A stretch of DNA of 46,236 bases, taken from the NCBI GenBank assembly GCA_937911865.1, contig CALDSK010000032.1, positions 1 to 46,236 of the forward strand, in the 5' to 3' direction. The position numbers and the translations under genes were made by a program. Below the pieces are notes generated by a model. That model was not told the origin of the DNA. It ran no database searches and saw nothing but the letters and a program-made list of their open reading frames with translations. Origin of the DNA: an uncultured Synechococcus sp. (lineage in GTDB: Bacteria > Cyanobacteriota > Cyanobacteriia > Phormidesmidales > Phormidesmidaceae). This document shows positions 25,289 to 34,387 of the stretch, one piece after another. How positions within the stretch are numbered: the stretch's first letter is position 1; each line of letters starts with the position of its first letter.

Positions 25289-25975
25289 ATGGTTAGAAAG
25301 ATAGGTTTTGCACTGCTGTGGCTAGGGTTTGGCATCTACGCATTTACGCTAGCACCTCCACAGCAGCCCGATACGTTTGAGCTGATTGCCAAGCTATCGA
25401 CCGGACAGTGGGATGACATCAACCCTGTGGTGATAGCGCTCTTTAATCTGATGGGTATCTGGCCAATAATTTACGCCTGCCTGGCCTTGATAGACGGCGC
25501 TGGGCAAAAGCTCACAGCCTGGCCGTTTATCACCTTCAGCTTTGGGGTCGGTGCGTTTGCGCTGCTACCGTACTTAGCCCTACGAGAGGCCAACGATACC
25601 TTCGAAGGGCCAAAAACAAAGCTGTTGAGCGTAGTTGACTCAGTTTGGACCGGCCGTGCGATCGCGCTCGTCAGCCTCATCCTACTGGGCTACGGACTGC
25701 TCAAAGGCGACTGGAGCGACTTTGCCCAGCAGTGGCAAACCAGCCAGTTTATTCACGTCATGAGCCTGGACTTTTGTTTGCTGTGCGCTGTCGTTAGCCC
25801 GCTGGTTAAAAGCGACATGGCCAAGCGTGACATGCACAATCCGGCTTTGTTCAAGGCAGCCGCATTCGTGCCACTACTAGGGGTGATCTTCTATCTATCG
25901 GTGCGATCGCCGCTCAAAACAGCTGAAGAACAGACTGAGTCTGTTACCACCGCAGTCACAGGCCCCGTATTGTGA
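25289..25975 (+). CDS. Polytopic membrane protein, 228 aa
   Basis: At least five hydrophobic segments are visible: IGFALLWLGFGIYAFTLA, IALFNLMGIWPIIYACLALI, WPFITFSFGVGAFALLPYLA, GRAIALVSLILLGYGLL and AAFVPLLGVIFYLSV, plus a shorter one around VMSLDFCLLCAVVSPLV. The GIWPIIYA...WPF...GAFALLPYLALRE pattern is one I associate with membrane proteins conserved in cyanobacteria and plastids, without a function. It is the first gene of a run of three: its stop overlaps a GTG in the DUF3598 frame and the ICMT-like gene follows closely. A shared role in pigment or membrane metabolism is possible but unproven. Confidence 0.8.
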   Translation: MVRKIGFALLWLGFGIYAFTLAPPQQPDTFELIAKLSTGQWDDINPVVIALFNLMGIWPIIYACLALIDGAGQKLTAWPFITFSFGVGAFALLPYLALREANDTFEGPKTKLLSVVDSVWTGRAIALVSLILLGYGLLKGDWSDFAQQWQTSQFIHVMSLDFCLLCAVVSPLVKSDMAKRDMHNPALFKAAAFVPLLGVIFYLSVRSPLKTAEEQTESVTTAVTGPVL

Positions 25976-26010
25976 GCGTATCGCGACTGCAAAGCAACCT
26001 GGTAAACAAT

Positions 26011-26901
26011 ATGTCATCGAAACAATCGTCATCAAAACACTCGCAGTGGGACTGCATTCGGCAAAATATTGGTACCTGGCACGGTTCGTTTGTTCAATTT
26101 TCACCTACGGGCAAGCAGCTCAAAGACACACCGAGCGTACTGACGCTAGAAGAAACTGCCGTGGACCAGACGATGACACTAACGCTCAAGCGGTTTCCAG
26201 CAGACGAAGCAGAAAAAGTTAACCAGCTAACCTTTACCGCGCCCGGCCCTGCGCCCTACGTCTATTTCTTTGAAGACGGCTCATTCGCTCAAGGCTCGGC
26301 ACAGTGGTCGTCGTTTGGGCAGTTTGGTACAGAAGTTTCGCTAAAGGTCGGCGACCGACGCGTGCGTTACGTGATCATGTATCAGGGCACCAGTCACTAC
26401 ACCAGCCAAATCGACTACGTCACGCTGATTTGCGAAACGCAGACAGATGGAACTCAGCTTACCGAAAGCACGCTAACCGCAGAGCAGCTGCTAGGGCAGT
26501 GGACAGGAACAGTAGAGGCCATTCAGTCCACCGGAGAGATGACGACAGCTGGCCGCAGCGCGTGGCAGTTTTCTAATGGAACAGCGCTGTTTTGCGAAGA
26601 ACAATTTGGGAGCAGTCACCACACGCTTTTTGTAGAGAATACTCTGCAAGATACGCTGGCCTCAGAAAACGTCATTCAGCTCAGTTCGGTAAAAGATGAA
26701 CCATTGGACTATCAGCTGATGCTTTTGCCCAACGGCGCTTACTGCTTACTCCCAAAAGAGATCAAGCAGAACGCTGCCTTTCGGATAGAAGCGGGCTGGC
26801 TGAGTTCACAAGGCATACGGCATCGCTTTATTCGTCACTACGACAGTCGCGGTGTTTGGGTAGACTCTACGCTGGTCAGCGATCAAAAGATAACAGACTA
26901 A
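26011..26901 (+). CDS. DUF3598-family protein (CpcS-like calycin fold)
   Basis: The product carries WDCIRQNIGTWHGSFVQFSP, SVLTLEETAVDQTMTLTLKR, PYVYFFEDGSFAQGS and a second repeat with LLGQWTGTVEAI and LFVENTLQ. This fits DUF3598, a cyanobacterial family related to the CpcS/T lipocalin-like bilin lyases. I choose ATG 26011 because homologues begin a few residues before the WDC/WEC motif. A GTG at 25972, overlapping the upstream stop (TTGTGA), would add 13 residues and offer translational coupling. Function is unknown; bilin or other lipophilic ligand binding is plausible from the fold. Confidence 0.85.
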   Translation: MSSKQSSSKHSQWDCIRQNIGTWHGSFVQFSPTGKQLKDTPSVLTLEETAVDQTMTLTLKRFPADEAEKVNQLTFTAPGPAPYVYFFEDGSFAQGSAQWSSFGQFGTEVSLKVGDRRVRYVIMYQGTSHYTSQIDYVTLICETQTDGTQLTESTLTAEQLLGQWTGTVEAIQSTGEMTTAGRSAWQFSNGTALFCEEQFGSSHHTLFVENTLQDTLASENVIQLSSVKDEPLDYQLMLLPNGAYCLLPKEIKQNAAFRIEAGWLSSQGIRHRFIRHYDSRGVWVDSTLVSDQKITD

Positions 26902-26933
26902 AAAGAAACAGACTAAAAACAACAGATTAGAGA

Positions 26934-27506
26934 ATGCTAACCACTGTTCTCGCATACAGTTTGATTGCCAGCTATTTTGTGGTGGAGCGATCGCTTAGAA
27001 AAGGCAGCGCTGCCCTCAGCCTGAAACCGTCCGAGTCTGACGCTGGCAGCTCAAAGCTACTGGGAATCAGTGGAGGGATTGGGCTGTTATTAGTGATCGC
27101 AGCGCCTTTGCTGAATCGTAATCAGGGTGTGTATTGGGACAGCACTGCGATCGCTTATCTAGGACTCATCATTATGGTTTGCGGACTATCCCTCAGATAT
27201 TGGGCGGCAAGGGTATTAGGAGAGTTCTACACCAGAACGCTACAAACCGTAGCCGACCAAAAAATTATCGACAAAGCCCCTTACAGCGTGGTTCGGCATC
27301 CAGGCTATTTAGGAACCTTTCTACTAAGCATTGGTGCGGGACTAGCGCTTATGAACTGGCTTGTACTAGTCGTATCGGTAGCAATTGAGATGACGGCTAA
27401 AGCCTATCGCATTCGCGTAGAAGAACAGATGTTAACGACGACATTTGGAGACGAGTTTGATGAATATGTCAGCAAAACTTGGAAACTCCTTCCTTACCTC
27501 TATTGA
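26934..27506 (+). CDS. Isoprenylcysteine carboxyl methyltransferase-like membrane protein
   Basis: The 190-residue integral membrane protein has four hydrophobic spans and the ICMT/PEMT signature: YSVVRHPGYLGTFLLSIGAG, then EEQMLTTTFGDEFDEYVSKTWKLLP. The RHPGY and EE...F...Y residues bind S-adenosylmethionine in this family. Substrates of bacterial members are mostly unknown; small lipids or isoprenoids are likely. It starts 33 bp after the DUF3598 stop in the same direction, so the three genes 25289-27506 probably form one operon. Confidence 0.88.
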   Translation: MLTTVLAYSLIASYFVVERSLRKGSAALSLKPSESDAGSSKLLGISGGIGLLLVIAAPLLNRNQGVYWDSTAIAYLGLIIMVCGLSLRYWAARVLGEFYTRTLQTVADQKIIDKAPYSVVRHPGYLGTFLLSIGAGLALMNWLVLVVSVAIEMTAKAYRIRVEEQMLTTTFGDEFDEYVSKTWKLLPYLY

Positions 27507-27644
27507 GGGAATCGGCGCTTACGACAAAGCAATCGAAGAGGAGACGTCTTCTGAAGTTTAGCGCGATCGCAGGGCCACTCTTTCAGAGTATCGCAGAACA
27601 AACCTTACCAACCCGCGCCCCATAAATCTATCAATAGCCGTAAA

Positions 27645-28661
27645 TTACACATCAACGGTATCTCCTTTCTCACCTTCAAAAAGGGTTTCTAACGGGCTAG
27701 CATCTACGGTCATCTTCTCATTCAGGTAACGGGCAAGCACATCATTTTGCCCATGGGTCACGTATATCTTTTTTGCTTTGGTTTGTTCTACTGTCTTAAT
27801 GAGTCCTGGCCAATCGGCATGATCTGAAAGCACAAACCCTCTTTCGTAGCCGCGTCTGCGACGATTGCCACGTACCGCCATCCAGCCAGAGGCAAAGGCC
27901 GTTTGCGGACGCTTAAATCGTTTCATCCAGCTAGAGCGATGGCCAGAAGGCGGGGCAATGATCAGATCGCCAGTGAACCTGTACGATTTTTCCATTTGTG
28001 AGACAGGAACTGTCGGCACCATCTCTACGCCGACGTCCCGGTAAATTTCAGTCAGGTTGTGAACCGCGCCATGAAGATAGACCGTTTTATCGGTAAATTT
28101 GGTCAGCTCAGCAAGCACCCTTTGAGATTTACCAAAGGCGTAGCAAAAAAGCAGCGAGGGGCGAGTTGGGTCGTTTTGCCACCAGCTATAGATTTGCTCG
28201 GCGGTGACTTCGCCCCCATCCCAGTGATAAATTGGCAGGCCAAAGGTTGCCTCAGTAATAAAAGCATCGCATTCAACGACTTCGAAAGGCGCACAGGAAG
28301 GATCTAAATCGCGCTTGTAGTCGCCGGAGGCCACCCAGACTTCATCCTTGTGCTCTACGCGAACCTGGGCAGAGCCAAGAACGTGGCCAGCCGAATGAAA
28401 GGAAACCCAGGTATTGCCCAGCTTGATTTTGTCGCCATAGCCGACGCCGCTGAGGTTGATTTCTTTACCTAGGCGGCGGCGGAGAATGCCTTCGGAAATA
28501 GCAGTCGCATAGTAGGCTTGATGGCCGCTGTAGGCGTGGTCGGCGTGGGCGTGGGTAATCAGCGCAGTGTCGACAGGCTTCCAGGGATCGATATAGAAAT
28601 TACCGGCTTCGCAGTAAAGCCCTTCAGGGCGAACAGTGATCAAAGGCATAGCTGAAGGCAA
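27645..28661 (-). CDS. Ligase-associated DNA exonuclease (MBL fold, beta-CASP)
   Basis: The 338-residue protein contains the metallo-beta-lactamase motif THAHADHAYSG (HxHxDH), HSAGHVLGSAQV, VASGDYKRDLDPSC and a C-terminal VLSDHADWPGL plus YVTHGQ. The order matches the DNA ligase-associated exonuclease family (TIGR04122), usually encoded with an ATP-dependent DNA ligase and an Lhr-type helicase for a DNA repair route. No ligase or helicase gene is in this window. The N-terminus LITVRPEGLYCEAGNFYIDP is typical. A probable start is the ATG at 28661 or the in-frame ATG 12 nt later. Confidence 0.92.
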   Translation of the reverse strand: MPSAMPLITVRPEGLYCEAGNFYIDPWKPVDTALITHAHADHAYSGHQAYYATAISEGILRRRLGKEINLSGVGYGDKIKLGNTWVSFHSAGHVLGSAQVRVEHKDEVWVASGDYKRDLDPSCAPFEVVECDAFITEATFGLPIYHWDGGEVTAEQIYSWWQNDPTRPSLLFCYAFGKSQRVLAELTKFTDKTVYLHGAVHNLTEIYRDVGVEMVPTVPVSQMEKSYRFTGDLIIAPPSGHRSSWMKRFKRPQTAFASGWMAVRGNRRRRGYERGFVLSDHADWPGLIKTVEQTKAKKIYVTHGQNDVLARYLNEKMTVDASPLETLFEGEKGDTVDV

Positions 28662-28801
28662 TATAACAAGCGCAATGAAAACTTATCATCAAAGGCTGAG
28701 CAGCGTATGGACAATTCAAGCCAAATTGATTTAATTGAGCCGACAGAGGGAAAGATAGGGGCACTACTCTCAGCTATTTTAGCGATTTTCCACAAGCAAA
28801 T

Positions 28802-31336
28802 ATGGTTCTGCCTCTGCCCTCAGACATTCAACAGCAACCAGACTCAGATTCTGGCGATCTTCTATCAGCCATCGATCCGGCACTGTGGCAGGCGCTGTGG
28901 GAAGGAGAGGGTACGGAGCGAGCGGTATTGACAGTAGTAGAAGGCAGTGAAAATTTTCGCGTTTTGGATGTGAATAGAGCGATCGCACAATCCTCTCTCT
29001 TCTCACCGGGAGCAACGCTTACAGCACCGCAGGGTCAGCTTCTAGCAGATGTGTTATCAGCAGATAGCACTGAGCCTTTCCATACAGCCTGTAGGCAATG
29101 CGTCCAGTCAGGTCATTCGGTCAGCTTCGAGCTTGAACAATTGGCAGAAGAGCCTTCATCACCAGCTACGTGGCAGATAACCATTACACCGATAAAAAAT
29201 AGAGCGACCGCTGTCTATCAGCTGTTAATTAAGGCGACGGAGATAACGGAAACTCGGCAAACCGAAGCGCAGCTAAAAGCGGCATTCCAAGACGCTCGTA
29301 CCATTATCGATAATGCTCAAGAAGCGATCTTCATTCACGACGTAGACGGCAAGATTTTAGACGTGAATGAGACCGTGCTCAAAATACACCAGATCAGCCG
29401 AGAGGAGGCGCTGCGCTATAGCATTGACCGTGAGTATGCCGTTGCAGAGAGCCCGGTGCATCTGATACCAGAGCTGTGGGAACAGGCGCTAGCGGGCAAG
29501 CCCGTTAATGTTAACTGGCCAGCCAAACGCCTTTCTGACGGTGCCAGGTTAGATCTAGAAGTCTCGCTGAGAAAAATAACCTTGAGTGGTCAAGTTCGAG
29601 TAATGGCCTGCATTCACAACATCAGCAAGCACCAAAAAATTCAAAAAGATCAAGATCGCCTGCTCGCTATTCTAGAAGCAACGCCTGATTTAGTGGGCAT
29701 TGCAGATGCACAGGGCAATAGCCTATACCTCAATACGGCAGGCCAAAAGCTGATAGGGCGCTCTGGTGGAGACTTTCACGTGACCGAGGTTTTTCCGCCT
29801 CAAGAGCGGGCAATCTTTCAAGAAACTGTCATACCTCAGATCATAGAGAAAGGCAGCTGGAAAGGAGAATCTGTATTCTTGAATTGCGAGGGGCAAGCGT
29901 TTCCTGTTTCACAGGTGATGATTGCGCATAAGGATGATTCGGGCGCGCTGAAGTATATGTCTACGATTGCGAGAGACATTAGCGATGAAAAAGCGGCAGA
30001 AGCCCAGCTGCGCGATCGCGAACAGTTTTTAAGCAGTATTTATAGCGGCGCAGACATTGTCATTTTCGCCTGGGATATTAGCAATGAGGACGACGGCGGG
30101 CAGGCCCGCTGTTCTGGCTGGAACCCAACCTGTGAACAGGCAACTGGACTGAGCGCAGAAGCTGTTTTAGGACGAACTCCTGTAGAGGTTCTTGGCGCAG
30201 ACCACGGCGAAAAGACGCTACAAAACTTCTTACGGTGCGCTCAGCAAAGACAGCCCATTCACTATGAAGAAGTCATTACAATTGAGGGAAAGCCGACTTG
30301 GTGGGCAACCAAACTCAACCCGATTCAAGATCAATCAGGACAGGTGTACCGAGTCGTAGGCACCACGACTAACATTACAAAGCTAAAGCTAACGGCGATC
30401 GAGCTAGAAGAGTACGGCCAGCGGCAAGCAGAACAAACTCAACAGCTATCAACCGCGATCGCAGAACTCAAACGAACCCAGGCACAAATTGTTCAAAGTG
30501 AAAAAATGTCTAGCCTGGGCCAAATGGTGGCAGGCGTTGCCCACGAAATCAACAATCCGGTGAACTTTATTCATGCCAACATCAAGCCAGCCTGTGGCTA
30601 CGCCATTGAGCTGCTAGATCTGATCGCGCTCTACCAGAAAGAGTATCCGCAGCCTTCTGAAGCGCTAGCGGACATGCTAGAAGAGCTGGACTTTGAATTC
30701 ATTCAAAAAGATTTTCTAGAGCTATTGGGATCTATGAAAATTGGCACTCAGCGCATTCGAGAAATTGTTCTATCGCTACGCAATTTTTCACGGCTAGACG
30801 AGGCCGAAGTCAAGAGTGTAGACCTGCATGCCGGTATTGACAGTACGCTGATTATCTTAAGCCATAAGCTGAAGGCCAATGCCAAACAAAAGCCTGTTGA
30901 AGTCATTAAAAACTACCAGCTGTCTGGGCCGGTAGAATGCTACCCGAGTCAGCTTAACCAGGTCATAATGAATATTTTGGCCAATGCTATTGATGCGCTA
31001 GAGCAAACCGACCAACCCAAAATTACGATTACCACCCGCACAGACGACAAGCACGCCATTGTCACCATCACTGACAATGGGCCAGGTATGCCTGAGGCTG
31101 TTCAAAGTCATATCTTCGATCCTTTCTTTACGACAAAAGCAATCGGCAAAGGGACGGGAATGGGACTCTCGATTAGCTACCAGATAGTGACTGAAAAACA
31201 CGGAGGCATGCTCTCAGTCAGTAGTGAGCTTGGGCAAGGGACACAGTTTGTCATTGCGCTGCCGCGATCGCAGCCAAAATCTTCCCACACTTCCCATTCC
31301 CATACTCCCCATTCCCACACGTCCCATAAAGCGTAG
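28802..31336 (+). CDS. Multi-PAS sensor histidine kinase
   Basis: The 844-residue protein has no membrane segments, so it is probably cytoplasmic. After a divergent N-terminal PAS-like region (about 40-155) come PAS domains around 160-275 (IIDNAQEAIFIHDVDGKILD), 285-400 (ILEATPDLVGIADAQGNSLY) and 405-530 (YSGADIVIFAWDIS). A coiled coil around 535-565 leads to the H-box SSLGQMVAGVAHEINNPVNF (His581). The ATPase domain shows an N-box near NQVIMNILANAIDALEQ, ITDNGPGMP and GKGTGMGLSISYQI. No response regulator is adjacent. The tail is unusual: SHTSHSHTPHSHTSHKA, from a TCCCAT/CACAC-type tandem repeat. Confidence 0.94.
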   Translation: MVLPLPSDIQQQPDSDSGDLLSAIDPALWQALWEGEGTERAVLTVVEGSENFRVLDVNRAIAQSSLFSPGATLTAPQGQLLADVLSADSTEPFHTACRQCVQSGHSVSFELEQLAEEPSSPATWQITITPIKNRATAVYQLLIKATEITETRQTEAQLKAAFQDARTIIDNAQEAIFIHDVDGKILDVNETVLKIHQISREEALRYSIDREYAVAESPVHLIPELWEQALAGKPVNVNWPAKRLSDGARLDLEVSLRKITLSGQVRVMACIHNISKHQKIQKDQDRLLAILEATPDLVGIADAQGNSLYLNTAGQKLIGRSGGDFHVTEVFPPQERAIFQETVIPQIIEKGSWKGESVFLNCEGQAFPVSQVMIAHKDDSGALKYMSTIARDISDEKAAEAQLRDREQFLSSIYSGADIVIFAWDISNEDDGGQARCSGWNPTCEQATGLSAEAVLGRTPVEVLGADHGEKTLQNFLRCAQQRQPIHYEEVITIEGKPTWWATKLNPIQDQSGQVYRVVGTTTNITKLKLTAIELEEYGQRQAEQTQQLSTAIAELKRTQAQIVQSEKMSSLGQMVAGVAHEINNPVNFIHANIKPACGYAIELLDLIALYQKEYPQPSEALADMLEELDFEFIQKDFLELLGSMKIGTQRIREIVLSLRNFSRLDEAEVKSVDLHAGIDSTLIILSHKLKANAKQKPVEVIKNYQLSGPVECYPSQLNQVIMNILANAIDALEQTDQPKITITTRTDDKHAIVTITDNGPGMPEAVQSHIFDPFFTTKAIGKGTGMGLSISYQIVTEKHGGMLSVSSELGQGTQFVIALPRSQPKSSHTSHSHTPHSHTSHKA

Positions 31337-31480
31337 GGCTGCCCCCGTCAGGACTCATGTCATAGACGCATGTCACGTTCGAAGCTGTAATCTCTAGAAC
31401 TGTAATATTCAGATACGTCTATGAAGGGTATTGTGACTTACCCTAAAGATAATGAGGTGTCGGGTTCTGTAGAAGACTGT

Positions 31481-32419
31481 ATGGCAGAGATTAATGTCAA
31501 TCGGATTAAGCTATCTCAGCTGCGGGCGCTGGTGGCGATCGCACAGACAGGCACCTTCAGCGACGCAGCTTCTCAGATGGACCTATCACAGTCGGCGGTA
31601 AGTCATGCGATCGCCACATTAGAAGAAGAGCTGGGCGTTAGCCTGCTCAGCCGAGGCCGGCAGGGTGCAGTTCTCACCCCTGTAGGGGAACAAATCACCC
31701 GAGAAGCGACAACGATGCTTTCGCATCTCAAAAAGATTGGCCAAAAGGCGCAGGATGCGAAAGGACTAGAGGCTGGCCTGGTACGCGTTGTGGGTTTTCG
31801 CAGCGTGGCAACGCACATATTACCCGTCGTCATTGAAGAGTTTAGACAGCAGTATCCTGGCATCAGCGTCTCCATCGGGGAAGGCAACGACGTGCGCGGA
31901 GCAGAAGAAATTTTACGGCGTGGGGAAGCAGATATCGGCTTCACCTATCTGCCTGTCAACGAGGCGTTTGATGCCTGGGAGCTATTTCGCGATGATTACA
32001 TAGCCCTACTGCCCAAAGCAAAGGCACCTGAAGGCGATGAGCCACTGAGCTGGGAGCAGCTATCGGCATTTCCGCTCATTTTGCCCTTACCAGACGATGG
32101 CTGCCGCTACAACGTAGACCAGTACCTGCTACGGCATGGTCAATCGATCAGACCCGCCTACGAAGTCAAAGAAGACTCAACGGTCGTCAGTATGGTTCGC
32201 CGAGGGCTGGGAATAACAATTATTGCCAAGCTGGCCGCAGAGCCGATTCCCGAAGATGTCGCCATCTGCACGTTGCCGGCCCCCTTACAGCGAGTCATCG
32301 GCGTCATTACCCTAGCGGACGCGCTGCAAACCCCACCGGTATTCGCCTTCTTAGACACCCTTAAACAGACCTGGCAGCAGCGATCAAGCACCGTGATGAA
32401 TGTCGGACTCAAGGTCTGA
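31481..32419 (+). CDS. LysR-family transcriptional regulator
   Basis: From ATG 31481 (AGAAG 5 nt upstream) the protein is 312 residues; an ATG at 31421 would add 20 atypical residues. The winged HTH is IKLSQLRALVAIAQTGTFSD...AASQMDLSQSAVSHAIATLE...LGVSLLSRGRQG, and a linker helix follows. The effector domain spans about 95-300 (VRVVGFRSVATHILPVVIEE, VREWE-like EILRRGEADIGFTYLP, VSMVRRGLGITIIAKLA). The ligand is unknown. It is in tandem with the histidine kinase 144 bp upstream and overlaps the convergent sulfotransferase gene by 36 bp at its 3' end. Confidence 0.93.
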   Translation: MAEINVNRIKLSQLRALVAIAQTGTFSDAASQMDLSQSAVSHAIATLEEELGVSLLSRGRQGAVLTPVGEQITREATTMLSHLKKIGQKAQDAKGLEAGLVRVVGFRSVATHILPVVIEEFRQQYPGISVSIGEGNDVRGAEEILRRGEADIGFTYLPVNEAFDAWELFRDDYIALLPKAKAPEGDEPLSWEQLSAFPLILPLPDDGCRYNVDQYLLRHGQSIRPAYEVKEDSTVVSMVRRGLGITIIAKLAAEPIPEDVAICTLPAPLQRVIGVITLADALQTPPVFAFLDTLKQTWQQRSSTVMNVGLKV

Positions 32420-33346
32420 AGTCGTAGCGCCCTCTTCCGAGTACCAGGCGCTCAGGTCTCGCCCTAGCAAACACTCTAATTTTTGGATATCTAGCTGAAG
32501 GTCTTTTACAAGGCGCTGACGCAGCTGACGATCTATGGGCGAACGAGACACCGTTTGAGTGTTCAGCTGCGTCAGCCTGGCTTTTGCTTGCTCTAAAGCG
32601 CGACGTCGCCAAGACTGAGGAACGGGTAACAGATATTTGCCTAGCTGAAGTAGCTTAGCAGGTGGATACTTCAGCAGTGACTGTAAAACAGAGCTACGCG
32701 CCTTTTTGTTGGCGTTGATTCTGACAAAGCTCGTTTCAAAGGTAGAGTCAGCACCAACAAACTCAAGAATCTCTCGATACACGGTAGCCGTTTCTGCTTG
32801 GAAGTCATCAAATATCACGATCTTGACCTGTTCTTTTCCAAACACAGTGAAATATCGTTCAATCTGCTCAGCAAAGCGAACCACCTCACGGTACAACAGC
32901 AGCTCAGGGGTTTGGCACCTTTTTGGGATATGGTGGCCTAGCTTCCGTTCTGCTTCTAGTTCGATTGCGATCGCAAAATCTTGAACCGTTTCACTAGAGC
33001 CATTGAACAGCAGCTGAGAGTGAAAAGAATGCATCACCGTCAGCGGATTACGAAGCATAACAATAATTTTGGCCTCTGGGTTGAAGCGATATATATTTTT
33101 AGCGGCAACCTTCGAATAGAGATAAGTTGTGCTCCCTTCACCACAAATCTTGCCGTCCCCCGCGGCAAACTTAGCGAGGTATTCGTCTAGAGAATTAGCG
33201 TATTTTTTTGTCTTAAAATCAGCGTCAAAATAATAGAGTTCTTTTGGCTGAGAGATAAAAATCTCAGGGTGCTGATTGAGATATTTACAGAGTGCGGTTG
33301 TTCCACATTTAGGTGCCCCAACCAGAAAAAAGCTTGGCTGCTTCAT
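32384..33346 (-). CDS. PAPS-dependent sulfotransferase
   Basis: The 320-residue protein has the 5'-phosphosulfate-binding loop in SFFLVGAPKCGTTALCKYLN (residues 5-24) and KELYYFDADF. The 3'-phosphate-binding motif is IIVMLRNPLTVMHSFHSQLL around 95, and GEGSTTYLYS is also present. These match the heparan-sulfate/NodH-like Sulfotransfer family. It transfers sulfate from PAPS to a hydroxyl, often of polysaccharide or lipid. The C-terminal third is helical and basic. Its 3' end overlaps the LysR gene 3' end. No polysaccharide cluster is adjacent. Confidence 0.92.
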   Translation of the reverse strand: MKQPSFFLVGAPKCGTTALCKYLNQHPEIFISQPKELYYFDADFKTKKYANSLDEYLAKFAAGDGKICGEGSTTYLYSKVAAKNIYRFNPEAKIIVMLRNPLTVMHSFHSQLLFNGSSETVQDFAIAIELEAERKLGHHIPKRCQTPELLLYREVVRFAEQIERYFTVFGKEQVKIVIFDDFQAETATVYREILEFVGADSTFETSFVRINANKKARSSVLQSLLKYPPAKLLQLGKYLLPVPQSWRRRALEQAKARLTQLNTQTVSRSPIDRQLRQRLVKDLQLDIQKLECLLGRDLSAWYSEEGATTSDLESDIHHGA

Positions 33347-33450
33347 TGCTGTTCTCTTCCTCGAACCACACCATGTGTAGCTACCATGTGCAGCTAGAGT
33401 ACCCAGCTCTCCACGTATACTTAGATTGTTTGATTTGAGGTATAGCGCCC

Positions 33451-33948
33451 ATGGTTACCATTCGACGCTTTGAATCTGTCGATTGGCCTCATGTTTGGTC
33501 AATATTGGAGCCGGTATTTCGAGCCGGAGAGACCTACGCCTTTTCACCCGATATCTCCGAAGCAGAAGCTCACAACGTCTGGGTAGATCGACCAAAGACA
33601 ACATACGTAGCCGTTGACGGGGAAGATACGCTGCTGGGAACCTACTACATCAAACCTAATCAGCCTCAGCTAGGGGCACATGTGTGCAACTGTGGCTATG
33701 TTGTTGGAGCAGCAGCTAGAGGACAAGGGATTGCAACGTTAATGTGTGCGCATTCGCAGCAAGCCGCCAAACAACTAGGATTTAGGGCTATGCAGTTTAA
33801 CCTTGTAGTTGCCACAAACAAGGCTGCAATTCACCTGTGGCAAAAGCTAGGATTTTCAACCATCGGAACTTTGCCCGGCGCCTTTAATCATCCACAGCAA
33901 GGCTTTACCAATGCTTTGGTGATGTTTAAGGAACTCACTGACCACTAA
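33451..33948 (+). CDS. GNAT-family N-acetyltransferase
   Basis: The 165-residue protein shows the GNAT fold: MVTIRRFESVDWPHVWSILE at the start, GTYYIKPNQPQLGAHVCNCG, and the acetyl-CoA motif A VVGAAARGQGIATLMCAHSQ (R/Q-x-x-G-x-G/A). Motif B follows as NLVVATNKAAIHLWQKLGFS. The acceptor is unknown. A 13-bp hairpin follows the stop. It lies just left of the VOC gene, outside the repeat-flanked islet. Confidence 0.93.
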   Translation: MVTIRRFESVDWPHVWSILEPVFRAGETYAFSPDISEAEAHNVWVDRPKTTYVAVDGEDTLLGTYYIKPNQPQLGAHVCNCGYVVGAAARGQGIATLMCAHSQQAAKQLGFRAMQFNLVVATNKAAIHLWQKLGFSTIGTLPGAFNHPQQGFTNALVMFKELTDH

Positions 33949-33955
33949 ACTCACA

Positions 33956-33991
33956 CGTTAGAGATTTCGTATGCTACTGAAATCTCTAACG
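33956..33991. terminator. Hairpin after the GNAT gene
   Basis: CGTTAGAGATTTC (33956-33968) pairs perfectly with GAAATCTCTAACG (33979-33991) around 10 nt, directly after the GNAT stop. There is no T-run, so it may be a processing or stability element instead of an intrinsic terminator. Confidence 0.5.
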
Positions 33992-34024
33992 CATAGCTAA
34001 CAAATCATAAGTAGGAATGCCTCC

Positions 34025-34387
34025 ATGATTCAGCGATCGCTCTTTGTATTAGCAGTTCCCGACCTGGAAATATCAAGTGACTTTTACCGGAAAGTACTAG
34101 GGTTTTCAATACAGGAAATAGGCGATCCAGGCTGGCGAATGTACGTAAGAGACTACTGTAGAATCATGGCTGGGCATTGCCCGGATGCCATTCCAGCGCT
34201 TGAGCTAGGAGACCACTCTTATTTTGAGTATTTTGTGGTGAATGATGTAGACGCCGAATACCAGAACGTACTCTCTCATGACGTAGAAATCATTAAGCCG
34301 CTACGCAGTGAACCTTGGGGAATGCGCGAGTTTGGCCTACGCACCGTAGATGGACATCGAATCATGATTGGGCAAGATCTTGATTGA
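34025..34387 (+). CDS. VOC-family (glyoxalase/bleomycin-resistance-like) protein, intact copy
   Basis: The 120-residue protein has one vicinal-oxygen-chelate domain: FVLAVPDLEISSDFYRKVLG, GDPGWRMYVRDYCRIMAGHC, YFEYFVVNDVDAEYQNVLS, then the terminal FGLRTVDGHRIMIGQD. This is the beta-alpha-beta-beta-beta repeat pattern of small VOC proteins; substrate and metal are unknown. Bases 34071 onward, from residue 16 to the stop, are duplicated at 44836-45152. Eleven bases after the stop begins a truncated copy of the L,D-transpeptidase gene, so VOC and transpeptidase were once adjacent. Confidence 0.9.
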   Translation: MIQRSLFVLAVPDLEISSDFYRKVLGFSIQEIGDPGWRMYVRDYCRIMAGHCPDAIPALELGDHSYFEYFVVNDVDAEYQNVLSHDVEIIKPLRSEPWGMREFGLRTVDGHRIMIGQDLD

